A stretch of DNA of 49,643 bases from Streptomyces sp. CoH27 (GCF_020181035.1 NZ_JAIQYY010000031.1:1-49643); one strand, 5' to 3'. Positions 1 to 8,059 are shown, numbered from the stretch's first letter. Notes: a model not told the origin generated them from the letters alone. Program-made: numbers and translations.

Positions 1-180
1 GAAAACGCCTCGGCGAGGAACAAAAGCCGAAGGCCGAGGTCACATCTGCGCTTGACAGGCCCGGCCCTCATGGGTGGGGTTTTGCTGGTTTCGGACGGGG
101 TTTTCGGGCCTCGCCCTTTTTGGTGCCGGAGATGTGTCGTCAGGCGGCCAGGGCACCTTGGTTTCGCTGGGGGCACGGAT
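1..180. other. No gene seen at the left edge
   Basis: I see no convincing reading frame here. A 7-bp inverted repeat (CCTCGGC at 8-14, GCCGAGG at 33-39) is followed by a perfect -35 hexamer, TTGACA at 52-57, but no good -10 box lies at the usual distance. It may be the promoter or leader region of the broken gene that follows. Confidence 0.4.
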
Positions 181-371
181 GTGCCGTGGGCGGCGGGCAA
201 GACCTTCACCAGCCCCGAGATCGCGGCAGCCGCTCATGACGGCCGCCTCCGCATCTCTCCCTCCGCCGCCGACCAGGTCAACCCAACAACCACAACGTCC
301 GACTCGGCCCCACCCTGATCACCTGCACCGGCGAGGTCCTCGACGCGCACCGCCCCGACCCCACCCGGTGA
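181..371 (+). pseudogene. Frameshifted N-terminal fragment of a dCTP-deaminase-like gene
   Basis: From the GTG at 181 one frame reads FTSPEIAAAAHDGRLRIS and then DQVNP. One base appears to be missing at 283-285. In the shifted frame the reading continues as NNHNVRLGPTLITCTGEVLDA and stops at TGA 369-371. The pattern (a GPEIAAA-like start, then PFDP..VNPNSYN.RLGPTL) is that of the N-terminus of actinobacterial dCTP deaminases of the Dcd/DUT superfamily. The catalytic part is absent, so this is a dead remnant of about 60 codons. The family assignment is from memory of the motif. A sequencing error could mimic the frameshift, but the missing C-terminus cannot be explained that way. Confidence 0.5.
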
Positions 372-478
372 GGTACTGGAGGGCAGGCACACCGGCACGA
401 TCGATCTTGGGGGCCAGCCCGTTTCGATGGCGGTCGTACTATGGCCTGACCGCATCGATGCCGCCCCAAGGAGTCACC

Positions 479-838
479 GTGGCCCGCCCCCGCACCGCCG
501 CCCGGACAGTGGAGCACCCCGATCTGTCGGAGGTTTCGCTGCAGCAGGTCCTGGAGGCTCTGGTGGATCCGGTGCGGCGCATGGTGGTGTCACAGCTGGC
601 CCGGGCGGGTGAGGACAAGAGCTGCGGCACCTTCGACGCGCCGGTGTCGCTCTCGACGCTCACGCACCACTTCAACGTGCTGCGCGAGGCAGGTGTGATC
701 CGGCAGTACTACGTCGGCACGACGAAGATGAACACGCTGCGCACCGACGAGATGGAACAGCGGTTTCCCGGCCTGCTGTCGGCCGTGCTGGCCGCCTCCC
801 TCGCGGAGGAGGCGGGGTCGGCAGCCCGCGGCATCTGA
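479..838 (+). CDS. ArsR-family helix-turn-helix regulator
   Basis: A 119-residue DNA-binding protein of the ArsR/SmtB type. It has the family signature ALVDPVRRMVVSQLA, a recognition-helix region around SLSTLTHHFNVLREAGVI, and a short wing (YYVGTTKMNTLR). No metal-binding cysteine pair of the ELCVCDL type is visible, so it more likely senses a small molecule or acts constitutively. The GTG start was chosen because AAGGAG sits 5 nt upstream; the frame stays open much further upstream, but the residues there are not domain-like. A terminator-like hairpin follows at 911-934, so it is probably not co-transcribed with the EACC1 gene. Confidence 0.85.
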   Translation: MARPRTAARTVEHPDLSEVSLQQVLEALVDPVRRMVVSQLARAGEDKSCGTFDAPVSLSTLTHHFNVLREAGVIRQYYVGTTKMNTLRTDEMEQRFPGLLSAVLAASLAEEAGSAARGI

Positions 839-910
839 TTTCGATCGCTCTCAAAATTTCACGGGGCGCCGACCGGATCTGCCGCCGGCGAGCCTTGGCC
901 CGTCGGGAAC

Positions 911-934
911 CGTCGCGTCAGGAGCGACGTTTTT
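911..934 (+). terminator. Probable intrinsic terminator after the ArsR gene
   Basis: CGTCGC (911-916) and GCGACG (924-929) form a perfect 6-bp stem with a 7-nt loop, followed directly by TTTTT (930-934). It separates the ArsR gene from the EACC1 gene. The EACC1 promoter would then have to lie within or just after this hairpin. Confidence 0.55.
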
Positions 935-965
935 AGGCGATGAGGGCTGTGACGAGAGAGGGGCG

Positions 966-1325
966 ATGGTGCAAGTCCAAGTTGCTGTCGTGGGGCTGAA
1001 CGGCCTTCAAACAGAGGCCGAGTTGAGATCGCTGCACGGTTGGCTTCACACAGACCGGCAGACGAGGCGCCTCACGGCCCCGCAGTTAGGCGCAGTGGAC
1101 CCGCCGGTACCGGGGGCACAGGGCTCGGTGATCGACGTTCTCTCACTGGTGCTCGGTTCGGCCTTCAACGCCGCTTCGCTGGCGGTCAGCCTCATGAGCT
1201 GGCGCGCCACACGACCGCAGCACCCGGTCCTGACGGTTCGCCGGCCCGACGGAGTAACCGTGGAGATCAGCACCAGCTCGGTGGAAGAGGCGCAGATGCT
1301 CCTCGAACGGCTTGAGCTCGAATAG
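966..1325 (+). CDS. EACC1-type effector-associated constant component
   Basis: A 119-residue protein matching the small actinobacterial EACC1 family (effector-associated constant component 1), described as the invariant partner of diverse conflict-system effectors. Three features support this: an N-terminal strand region with TEAELRSLHGWL; a short hydrophobic central segment (about residues 58-80) that could touch or enter the membrane; and a C-terminal TVRRPDGVTVEIS strand pair followed by a helix. The ATG start has GAGAGGGG just upstream. Codon 41 (1086-1088) is TTA, the rare leucine codon read by the bldA tRNA in Streptomyces. The stop lies 11 nt before the caspase gene, so the two are very likely translated from one message. 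Its exact biochemical role is unknown; coupling the effector to a trigger is the inferred job. Confidence 0.75.
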   Translation: MVQVQVAVVGLNGLQTEAELRSLHGWLHTDRQTRRLTAPQLGAVDPPVPGAQGSVIDVLSLVLGSAFNAASLAVSLMSWRATRPQHPVLTVRRPDGVTVEISTSSVEEAQMLLERLELE

Positions 1326-1336
1326 GCGCGCCGACC

Positions 1337-4072
1337 GTGGACTGCCTTCCCTGCCCGGAGCGTTCACGCGCAGTGCTCGTCGGTGCCAGCAGCTACTCCC
1401 ACCTCGATGATCTGCCCGCCGTACAGGCCAACGTACCCGCGCTGAGGGCACTGCTGTGCGGGGCCGCCGCTCCGCTTCGCACGGAGAACTGCGTCGCCCT
1501 GGTCGACCCGGCCACCACCGCCGAGGTGTCGAAGGCCGTGCAGAAGGCCGCGCGCGAAGCGACCGACACACTGCTCATCTACTACGCCGGGCACGGTCTC
1601 CTGGACGACAAGGGAGCCCTGCACCTGGCCATTCCGCAGAGCGACAACGACTCCGTCTACGACACAGCCGTCCCCTACGACTGGATCAGGCGCCCCATCG
1701 AGTCAACCGGAGCGACCCGGCGCATCGTCATCCTGGACTGCTGCTACGGCGCACGGGCGTTCGGCATCCAGTCCGAGTCGGTCATCGACCTCGCGGAGGT
1801 GGACGGTACCTATGTCATGGCCGCGGCGGGAGAAACGGCCGTAGCTCTCGCCCCGCCAGGGGAGACCTACACGGCCTTCACCGCCGAACTCATCGAGACC
1901 TTGAGCGGGGGCGTGCCGGGCGCGAGCGAACTGCTCGACCTGAATGTCATCTTCCGCCATGTACGGGGGCGGCTGAAGGCCCGAGGCCGACCCACGCCGC
2001 TGGACCTGGACCGCAACGGCCTGGGCGCCACCCCCTTCATCCGCAACAGCGCCTATGTGCCTGCCGCCCCGCCCCCGGCCGATGCCCACCACGACATGCT
2101 GCATGTCCTGGAGTCGACGCCGCGCACCGCCACGGTCGCCCAGTTGGTGACGTCGGTGGGCTTGCTGAGCGAGCAGCGCTCGGCCACCGCCGGCGACATC
2201 GTCCGTACGGCCCTCCAGGTACGAGCGGTCACCGAACTCGCCCCGTTCCTGGCTGCTCTCTTCGAGGCCGGTCATCGTGCCCCGGCCGAGGCCGCGCTGC
2301 CGACCCTGTTCCTGACCCGGCCCGTGGAGGAAACCGCACATCTGGTGGACCTGCTGCACGCGATGTCCGCAGACGAGTGCGTGGTCAGCCTGCTTCAGCT
2401 TTCCGTACGGTTACAGCCGACACAGCAGGCTGTCCGGTTCGCCGAGGCTCTCTGCCGCGCGGACCTCACCGAACACGCGCGGGCGCTCCTCACGGGTTGT
2501 GCACTGACCAGGGACGTAGCAGAGACTGTCCAGCTGATGCAGGAACTCGCCCATGGCGACCTGGCCCACCTTCTCGCCGACGTCGCGCGGTCCGTCGCCG
2601 AACGCCGGGCCGTCGCTGACGTCACGGCACTGTTCCTGCCTCTGTGCGTCGACGGCATGCCGGACACCGCAGCCCTCCTCTCCCAGATCGTCGCGGCGAA
2701 GCGCAGCGCGATCGATGCCGCCGAGATGATCTCCGTCCTCGTGCGGGAAGGGCACGAACACGCGGCGCGACAGATCTTCGCGGTCGGTATGAGCCAACGC
2801 GGCCCCCACTACCTGGCGGAGCTGGTGGCAGCCTTGCAGGCGAACCAACTCGTCGACGCCGCTGCCAGCGCCCGGTTCCTGGCTGTGCAGCACTGGCCCA
2901 CAGAGGATGTCTCCCAGTTCATCGCGCATCTGCTGACGGTCGGCCAGCACCAGCACGCGCTGGAGGCAGCCATACACACGGCGCGGGAGCGGACAGTCGA
3001 GGAATTCGCCTCCATCACCTCGCACCTCACCGACCTGGTCGCCGACCAGGCGATGAGAGAACTCCTGGACGACGCCGCTCGAACGTGTTCGCCCAGCCAG
3101 GCCGCCTACCTGGTGAGCAAGCTGGACGCCGCGGGACAGGACGGACCGGCGGACCGCATCTTCTGGCTGAGCCTCCACCGTCCCGTGGGCCACGCCGCCG
3201 GAATGCTCCGCCACCTGGACCACACCGGGTCGCGGTTCGTCAGCGACGCCGAGCTGCCCGAACTCTGGCAGACGTGCCCACCCAGTGACCTGGCCCGACT
3301 CGCCGTGGCGCTGGAGCGCTCTCTCCCGCACAAGTCGGAACTACTGCTCAGCATTACGGAACGCCCCGCCGACCAGGTGGTCACGATGGTGGACAGCCTG
3401 GAAAAGGCAGAGGCCAACACTCTGTCCAACAAGATCCTCCGGGCGGCCGTCGCCGAGTGGAGCATGGCCGCACAGGCACACCTCGTCATCGCACTGGAGG
3501 AGCGTTCACAGATCGGCTGCGCCCGGTATCTGGAGCAACGGGCCTCCCGCGCAGAGGGTTTCGCCGACCTCCTGCGCACCGCGCGGACCGAGAGCAAGCC
3601 CGCGGAGCCCTGGTGGCCGTGGTGGCCGCGTCAGCGCTTCGCCTACCAGCCATCGCCACACACGCACGTGATGTATGTCGTCAAACGCGATGAATCCGTC
3701 TTTGACATCGCAAAGCGCTACGGCGTGCGCCAAGCGGGGATCATCGATGAGAACACCCTCCGAGCCCCGTACACCCTCTATGAGGGGCAAGCCCTCAGCA
3801 TTCCCCTCCAGTCCGACCGCAGGCACTTCATGCTCCCACCGTTCCCGCGGCGCCTCGTGCCGGGCCGCGTCCACGCGGACGTCGAGCAGTTGCAGAGGCT
3901 CCTGAAACGGGCCGGATATCTCGATCAGCTGGCGAGCGAGAGCTCCTACGGCTCCGAGACCTGCCAGGCGGTCACTCGACTCAATCAGGATCATCTGCTG
4001 GGCCGGGACAATCCTCGCATGACACACAAGGGCTGGGACATCCTGCACCGCCTCGCCAGGGGCGGCGGCTGA
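1337..4072 (+). CDS. Caspase-fold protease fused to helical solenoid, LysM and peptidoglycan-binding-like region
   Basis: 911 residues. Residues about 8-240 form a caspase-like (clan CD) domain with the dyad visible: His86 in IYYAGHG and Cys136 in VILDCCYG. Residues about 255-755 are repetitive alpha-helix of 30-40-residue periodicity, probably a sensing or scaffold solenoid. A Trp-rich linker (759-763) leads to a LysM module (about 779-823, YVVKRDESVFDIAKRYGV), then a peptidoglycan-binding-like helical region (about 845-905). No signal peptide or membrane segment is visible, so it should be cytoplasmic despite the wall-binding modules. Codon 359 (2411-2413) is TTA. The GTG start has no clear Shine-Dalgarno and probably depends on coupling to EACC1. 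Role inferred: a self-destruct or defence protease. Confidence 0.8.
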   Translation: MDCLPCPERSRAVLVGASSYSHLDDLPAVQANVPALRALLCGAAAPLRTENCVALVDPATTAEVSKAVQKAAREATDTLLIYYAGHGLLDDKGALHLAIPQSDNDSVYDTAVPYDWIRRPIESTGATRRIVILDCCYGARAFGIQSESVIDLAEVDGTYVMAAAGETAVALAPPGETYTAFTAELIETLSGGVPGASELLDLNVIFRHVRGRLKARGRPTPLDLDRNGLGATPFIRNSAYVPAAPPPADAHHDMLHVLESTPRTATVAQLVTSVGLLSEQRSATAGDIVRTALQVRAVTELAPFLAALFEAGHRAPAEAALPTLFLTRPVEETAHLVDLLHAMSADECVVSLLQLSVRLQPTQQAVRFAEALCRADLTEHARALLTGCALTRDVAETVQLMQELAHGDLAHLLADVARSVAERRAVADVTALFLPLCVDGMPDTAALLSQIVAAKRSAIDAAEMISVLVREGHEHAARQIFAVGMSQRGPHYLAELVAALQANQLVDAAASARFLAVQHWPTEDVSQFIAHLLTVGQHQHALEAAIHTARERTVEEFASITSHLTDLVADQAMRELLDDAARTCSPSQAAYLVSKLDAAGQDGPADRIFWLSLHRPVGHAAGMLRHLDHTGSRFVSDAELPELWQTCPPSDLARLAVALERSLPHKSELLLSITERPADQVVTMVDSLEKAEANTLSNKILRAAVAEWSMAAQAHLVIALEERSQIGCARYLEQRASRAEGFADLLRTARTESKPAEPWWPWWPRQRFAYQPSPHTHVMYVVKRDESVFDIAKRYGVRQAGIIDENTLRAPYTLYEGQALSIPLQSDRRHFMLPPFPRRLVPGRVHADVEQLQRLLKRAGYLDQLASESSYGSETCQAVTRLNQDHLLGRDNPRMTHKGWDILHRLARGGG

Positions 4073-4090
4073 TCAGCGCCACGGGGGCCA

Positions 4091-4241
4091 TTGGACATCC
4101 TGGCCACCAATCGGAACTGCCCGCCCAGCCCGGCCTGACCCTCACCGCCTACAGCGCCGCCCCCGGCACACCCGGGCACGACTCCCTGCACCTCCTCGCC
4201 TCCTGGGCCGCCTCCGCGGCGGAGGCCGGCTGCTGCCCTGA
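4091..4241 (+). pseudogene. C-terminal fragment of an MmyB-type XRE regulator
   Basis: The region reads LDILATN in one frame. After an apparent one-base loss near 4111 it continues as ELPAQPGLTLTAYSAAPG and HDSLHLLASWAAS, ending at TGA 4239-4241. This matches the C-terminal end of the MmyB-like ligand-binding domain found in many Streptomyces helix-turn-helix regulators. Compare GQRLIAYTAEPGSPS and LRLLAS in the intact gene at 9616-10512. Everything upstream of this tail, including the HTH, is missing; the caspase gene ends just before it. It therefore looks like a gene whose 5' part was replaced when the island arrived. Confidence 0.55.
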
Positions 4242-4242
4242 A

Positions 4243-4310
4243 GGGCCGGTGAGGAGCCGGTGAGGGGCCGATGAGCTGCCGGTGAAGGCCCGGTGAGGGG
4301 CCGGTGATGG
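4243..4310. repeat. Six imperfect tandem units of GGGCCGGTGAG
   Basis: About six units of 10-12 bases with consensus GGGCCGGTGAG, of uneven length, lie between the regulator fragment and the secreted-protein gene. They are too GC-rich and irregular to be a promoter. They could be replication slippage or a degenerate site array. Confidence 0.7.
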
Positions 4311-4370
4311 GTACGCGTCGCCCGTGCGCTACGGTGACTCACTTTTGTCGCGCACCTATTGGGGGGTTTG

Positions 4371-5900
4371 ATGCGGCGAACCACAGCGGCAGCGAGTGTC
4401 GTCATCGCGCTCGGGCCGCTTCTTCTGGCCGGTGCTCCCACGGCGTCGGCCGCGGGCGGATCACTCACCGTCACGACGCTGGACCGGGCCGGCAAGCCGG
4501 TGTACGCCCAGGTTGCGGTCTACAACACGAAGACGAACGACTTCCGCTTCATCGAGAGCAACAAGGCGACGTCACTGCCCGCCGGCAGCTACGAGCTCGT
4601 CACGTCCATCAGCGACGCCCAGGACGAGGGCGCCACGGTCGGCGGGCACAGTGTGACCGTCTCCGGGACCACGAAGACCACGTTCGACGCCCGGCAGGGC
4701 CGCGCGGTCAAGGTCTCGCTCAGTCCGAACCCGGGCAGCGGATACGACCAGACGGTCAGCGCGTACGTCTGCGCCTCCGACAACGGGCCCGCCAACATGG
4801 GCACGTCCGCGCCGGCCGGCAAGATGTACGTCATCCCGTCGAGCAGCAAGGCGTACGAGCTGTCCTACGGCACCACGTACCAGCCGCGCTCGGCGACCGG
4901 CGGGGACTTCTGGGTGGCGTCCGCCACGCACACGGGCGGTGTGCCGTCCGGGGTGTCCGCGACGCTGAAGCAGTCCGGGCTGGCCGCCCTCAAGGTGTCC
5001 GCCCGTTCGGGTCCCGACAGCGGACAGGCGCGATTCTCGTTCGGCTACCAGGCGACGACGAGCACCGACAGCTGCTCGATGTCCACGAACTCACTCCAGT
5101 TCCGGCGTGAGCTGCCCAACTCCTTCACCGCCCACCTCCCGGCCGGGCAGTGGCAGGTGGGCCAGGATGCCAACGACCTCATCGTTGACGGGTTCCACAG
5201 CTACGCGGCGGGCACGACGACCTCGCTGACCCTCGGTCACGCGGTCTGGGGGCCCGGCGGGCGGCTGCCCTACACCTGGTACAAGCAGCTGTATCTCGGG
5301 TCCATCAACATGTTCGCGGACCCGGCCCTTGCCGCCGGCGGGACGCTGGCCAGTGGCAGCGTGCGGCTGACCCACGCGGGCAAGACGCTCTACTCGCACA
5401 CCTACGGCCGCGGGCAGGAGATCGACGGGCAGCCGGTGCTCCCCGGTGCGGGCTGGTACACGCTGTACGAGAGCGGCCGGCGCAGCCTGCCGTCCGGTTC
5501 GCTGTCGACCACGGCCGGCCTGAGCCTGACCTTCTACGCGGACCCCGGCAAGAACCAGCAGATCCGGGACTACATCACCCGGTTCTGGCCCTACGCGCTG
5601 AACTCCAGGAACCAGGCGGCCTCCGGTTCGACCACGACCGTCGCCCTGGGCATGCAGCGCACCGGCACGGGCGACGGCACGATCCAGCAGCTGTCGGACA
5701 GTGTGAGGTCCGTGCGGGCCTGGTACACCACGGACAACGGCACGACCTGGCACGCCACCGCCGCGAAGCTGTCCGGCGGCACGTGGACCATCGCCGTCCA
5801 CAACCCGTCCTCCGGCCGCGTCGGCCTGCGCTCGACGGTCACCGACACCCACGGCGACAGCTCGACCACGACGGTGTACAACGCGTACGCCGTCAGCTGA
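4371..5900 (+). CDS. Secreted protein of unknown function
   Basis: 509 residues with a Sec signal peptide (MRRTTAAASVVIALGPLLLAG followed by an A-S-A-A cleavage region near residue 28). The start of the mature part (residues about 30-110) looks like a beta-sandwich carrier or adhesion fold (GGSLTVTTLDRAGKPVYAQVAVY, then LPAGSYELVTSI). The rest is rich in Ser, Thr, Gly and Tyr with regular beta-strand spacing. I do not recognise a catalytic motif. The frame also allows a TTG at 4359, but the ATG at 4371 gives the cleaner signal peptide and follows a G-rich stretch at 4361-4366. A GC-rich hairpin follows the stop. It probably acts at the cell surface or outside the cell. Confidence 0.75.
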   Translation: MRRTTAAASVVIALGPLLLAGAPTASAAGGSLTVTTLDRAGKPVYAQVAVYNTKTNDFRFIESNKATSLPAGSYELVTSISDAQDEGATVGGHSVTVSGTTKTTFDARQGRAVKVSLSPNPGSGYDQTVSAYVCASDNGPANMGTSAPAGKMYVIPSSSKAYELSYGTTYQPRSATGGDFWVASATHTGGVPSGVSATLKQSGLAALKVSARSGPDSGQARFSFGYQATTSTDSCSMSTNSLQFRRELPNSFTAHLPAGQWQVGQDANDLIVDGFHSYAAGTTTSLTLGHAVWGPGGRLPYTWYKQLYLGSINMFADPALAAGGTLASGSVRLTHAGKTLYSHTYGRGQEIDGQPVLPGAGWYTLYESGRRSLPSGSLSTTAGLSLTFYADPGKNQQIRDYITRFWPYALNSRNQAASGSTTTVALGMQRTGTGDGTIQQLSDSVRSVRAWYTTDNGTTWHATAAKLSGGTWTIAVHNPSSGRVGLRSTVTDTHGDSSTTTVYNAYAVS

Positions 5901-5947
5901 GGACCGACGGCCCCACCACCGCCACACCGGCGACTCACACCGGCGGC

Positions 5948-5972
5948 CCGCCCGAGGATCTTCCCCGGGCGG
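5948..5972 (+). terminator. GC-rich hairpin after the secreted-protein gene
   Basis: CCGCCCG (5948-5954) pairs perfectly with CGGGCGG (5966-5972), extended inward by GG/CC. No T tract follows, which is common for Streptomyces terminators. Confidence 0.45.
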
Positions 5973-6052
5973 CCCCCCGGCCGCGTTTCGACAGCGCCAC
6001 CACAGCACCGCAGCACACGTCCCACAGCACGCCTCCCGCAGTACACGCCCCG

Positions 6053-6072
6053 TACTACGTGACAAGTACTAT
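6053..6072 (+). promoter_or_regulatory. Candidate padR promoter/operator
   Basis: Two direct copies of GTACTA (6052-6057 and 6066-6071) lie just upstream of the PadR gene. The second overlaps TACTAT (6067-6072), a good -10 hexamer. PadR proteins usually repress their own operon, so this AT-richer stretch is the natural operator candidate; binding is inferred. Confidence 0.35.
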
Positions 6073-6114
6073 CGAGCCTCGTACCATGTCGTCCCGAAGG
6101 CAAGGAGACGACGC

Positions 6115-6426
6115 ATGCACAGCAACGACGCCCAGATGCTGGTGCTCACCGTCCTCGCGGGCGGGCCGCGGCACGGGTACGCCATCAACACCGCGATCGA
6201 GGAGCTGACCGGGCACCGGCTCGGCCCCGGCAGCCTCTACGGTGCGCTGGCCCGGCTGGAGGCACGGGAGCTGGTCCGGGCCGCGGACGAGGCCGGTGAG
6301 GCCGAGGCACGGCACCGGACCATGCGGATCACCGATGCCGGGCGGGAGCAACTGCGGGCGGAACTGCAGCAGATGGCCCGGATCTCCGCGGCCGGTCTGC
6401 GCGCCCTCGGGGCCGGTCCGGCATGA
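6115..6426 (+). CDS. PadR-family transcriptional regulator
   Basis: A 103-residue winged-helix protein. It shows the PadR signature: an N-terminal QMLVLTVLAGGPRHGYAI helix pair, a recognition-helix region containing GSLYGALARLEARELV, and a wing with RTMRITDAGREQL. The ATG is preceded by AAGGAG. Its stop overlaps the start of the next gene (ATGA), and that gene in turn overlaps the mannose synthase gene, giving a tight three-gene operon. As in other PadR/membrane-protein pairs, it probably represses its own operon and responds to membrane or envelope stress; the ligand is unknown. Confidence 0.9.
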   Translation: MHSNDAQMLVLTVLAGGPRHGYAINTAIEELTGHRLGPGSLYGALARLEARELVRAADEAGEAEARHRTMRITDAGREQLRAELQQMARISAAGLRALGAGPA

Positions 6427-7187
6427 GCGCGGCCACGCTGCTGACCGGCCTGTATCCGCCGGCCGTACGTGAGCGCTGGGGCGCGGACATCCGCAGCGAG
6501 GTGTCCGCGTCGGGTATCCGGTCCTGGCCCGACACCGTCGCGGGGGCCGTCCGGCTGTGGCTGCACCCCGGCGACTGGCCCGAGACGTTCGCCGGGCAGA
6601 CCCGCCGGGTGACGACGGTCGCCCTCTTCGCGCTGACCGCGGCCGCCGGGCTGCTGCTGCGCTCCTTCGAGCCTTCCGACGCCCTGGCCGTCGGCCCCCG
6701 GCACCCGGCCGGCGGCCTGTGGCTCGCCCCGCTGCTGCTCGGCCTCGCCCTCGCCGCACCCCTGCCCCCGCTGCGCGGCGCGGCACTGCGCCGGCTGGCA
6801 GGGGCTGCGGTCCGTACCCTGGCGGCGCCGGCCGCCGCGCTCCTGGACCTGTGCCTGCTGGCGTGGAGCGGCACACCCGCCCGGCCGGCCGGCCTCACCG
6901 CCGCCGCCATGGTCGCCTCCTACTGGCTCACGCTCGGCTTCGTCGCCGTCCGCCTGTGCGTCCTGGTCGCCCGGATCGCCCGTACGGCCGCCCTGCCGTC
7001 GACCCGCCGGCTGTCCGCGGCCCTGCTGTACATCGGCACGGGACTCGCCCTCGCCGCCGCCCGGAATCTCCTCGCCGCACCCCCGGGCCCGCTCTCCGCC
7101 ACGGAGACCCTGGCGCTGGGCCTCCTGGCCGCCACCGCCCTGAGCGCCGGCCGCGACCTGCGCCGGAAGAAGGGCCGGAGACGATGA
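6423..7187 (+). CDS. Multi-pass membrane protein, PadR-linked
   Basis: 254 residues, very rich in Ala and Leu. A cytoplasmic N-terminus contains LYPPAVRERWGADIR, a motif often seen at the start of membrane proteins encoded beside PadR regulators. About six hydrophobic helices follow (roughly residues 64-82, 98-118, 130-148, 157-183, 195-215 and 225-243), then a basic tail (RRKKGRRR). I see no transporter or enzyme signature. The ATGA overlaps at both ends make co-translation with the PadR gene and the mannose synthase gene very likely. Function unknown, probably linked to the cell envelope. Confidence 0.75.
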   Translation: MSAATLLTGLYPPAVRERWGADIRSEVSASGIRSWPDTVAGAVRLWLHPGDWPETFAGQTRRVTTVALFALTAAAGLLLRSFEPSDALAVGPRHPAGGLWLAPLLLGLALAAPLPPLRGAALRRLAGAAVRTLAAPAAALLDLCLLAWSGTPARPAGLTAAAMVASYWLTLGFVAVRLCVLVARIARTAALPSTRRLSAALLYIGTGLALAAARNLLAAPPGPLSATETLALGLLAATALSAGRDLRRKKGRRR

Positions 7188-7933
7188 CAGCCGCCTCGAC
7201 TCCGGCATCTCCGGCCGTCGTTGTCGTCGTGCCGACCTACAACGAGCGGGAGAACCTGCCCGTGCTGGCGCGCCTTCTCGCCGAACTGCCGGTGGCGGAC
7301 CTGCGGTTGCTCGTCGTCGACGACGACTCCCCCGACGGCACCGGCGAGGTCGCCGACCGGCTCGCCGCCGCGTCGCCGGGCACCGTCGGCGTGCTGCACC
7401 GCACCGCGAAGGACGGGCTCGGCCGCGCCTACCTCGCCGGTATGACGCGCGCGCTGGACGAGGGCGCCGACGTGGTGATCCAGATGGACGCCGATCTCTC
7501 GCACCCGGTCGAGGCGATCCCGGCGATGCTCGACGCACTGCTGACGCGGGACGCCGCCGTCGTCCTCGGCTCCCGGTACGTCCCGGGCGGCTCCACGGCC
7601 GCGGACTGGCCGTGGCACCGCAAGGCCCTGTCCGTCTGGGCCAATCGCTACGTCGACGCGATCCTGCGGCTCGGCGTCAAGGACGCCACCGCCGGTTTCA
7701 AGGCCTGGCGGGCCGGGACACTGCGGGCGATCGACCTGCCGACGGTGCGCAGCAACGGCTACTCCTTCCAGGTCGAGATGAACTACCGCACGATCACCCG
7801 GGGGTTGACCGTTGTGGAGGTGCCCATCCGGTTCGCGGAGCGGGTCACGGGCGCCTCCAAGATGAGCCTGGCCGTGCAGGTCGAATCCGCGCTCACACCG
7901 TGGCGGCTGCGCTTCGGCAGCGGCCCTCGCTGA
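7184..7933 (+). CDS. Polyprenol-phosphate mannose synthase (GT2 family)
   Basis: 249 residues. Transfers a mannose (or glucose) residue from a GDP-sugar to polyprenyl phosphate at the inner face of the membrane, feeding protein or lipid mannosylation. Family marks are clear: VVVPTYNERENLP at the N-terminus, VVDDDSPDGTGEVAD, the metal-binding DAD at Asp102-Asp104 (QMDADLSHP), a GSRYVPGG loop, and TAGFKAWR before the C-terminal part. It has no membrane helices, like the catalytic part of actinobacterial Ppm1. The ATG overlaps the previous stop. The frame is open 627 nt further upstream, but that stretch lies over the membrane protein and is a shadow. Confidence 0.9.
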   Translation: MTAASTPASPAVVVVVPTYNERENLPVLARLLAELPVADLRLLVVDDDSPDGTGEVADRLAAASPGTVGVLHRTAKDGLGRAYLAGMTRALDEGADVVIQMDADLSHPVEAIPAMLDALLTRDAAVVLGSRYVPGGSTAADWPWHRKALSVWANRYVDAILRLGVKDATAGFKAWRAGTLRAIDLPTVRSNGYSFQVEMNYRTITRGLTVVEVPIRFAERVTGASKMSLAVQVESALTPWRLRFGSGPR

Positions 7934-8059
7934 GGCGCGCTCCGGCCGCCGTACCACTTCCCCCGTACCCGCCGGTACGCCGTGCCGCCCTGCCCGTTGG
8001 GTCCTGGCCCGACTGGGGCTATCGTCGGATTCCTGAGGTCAGGACGAGGAGGACGGCCG

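Noticed and set aside
74..478. Longer start for the ArsR protein
   Set aside because: The extension runs over the dCTP-deaminase-like fragment, is compositionally odd and lacks a domain; AAGGAG before 479 decides.
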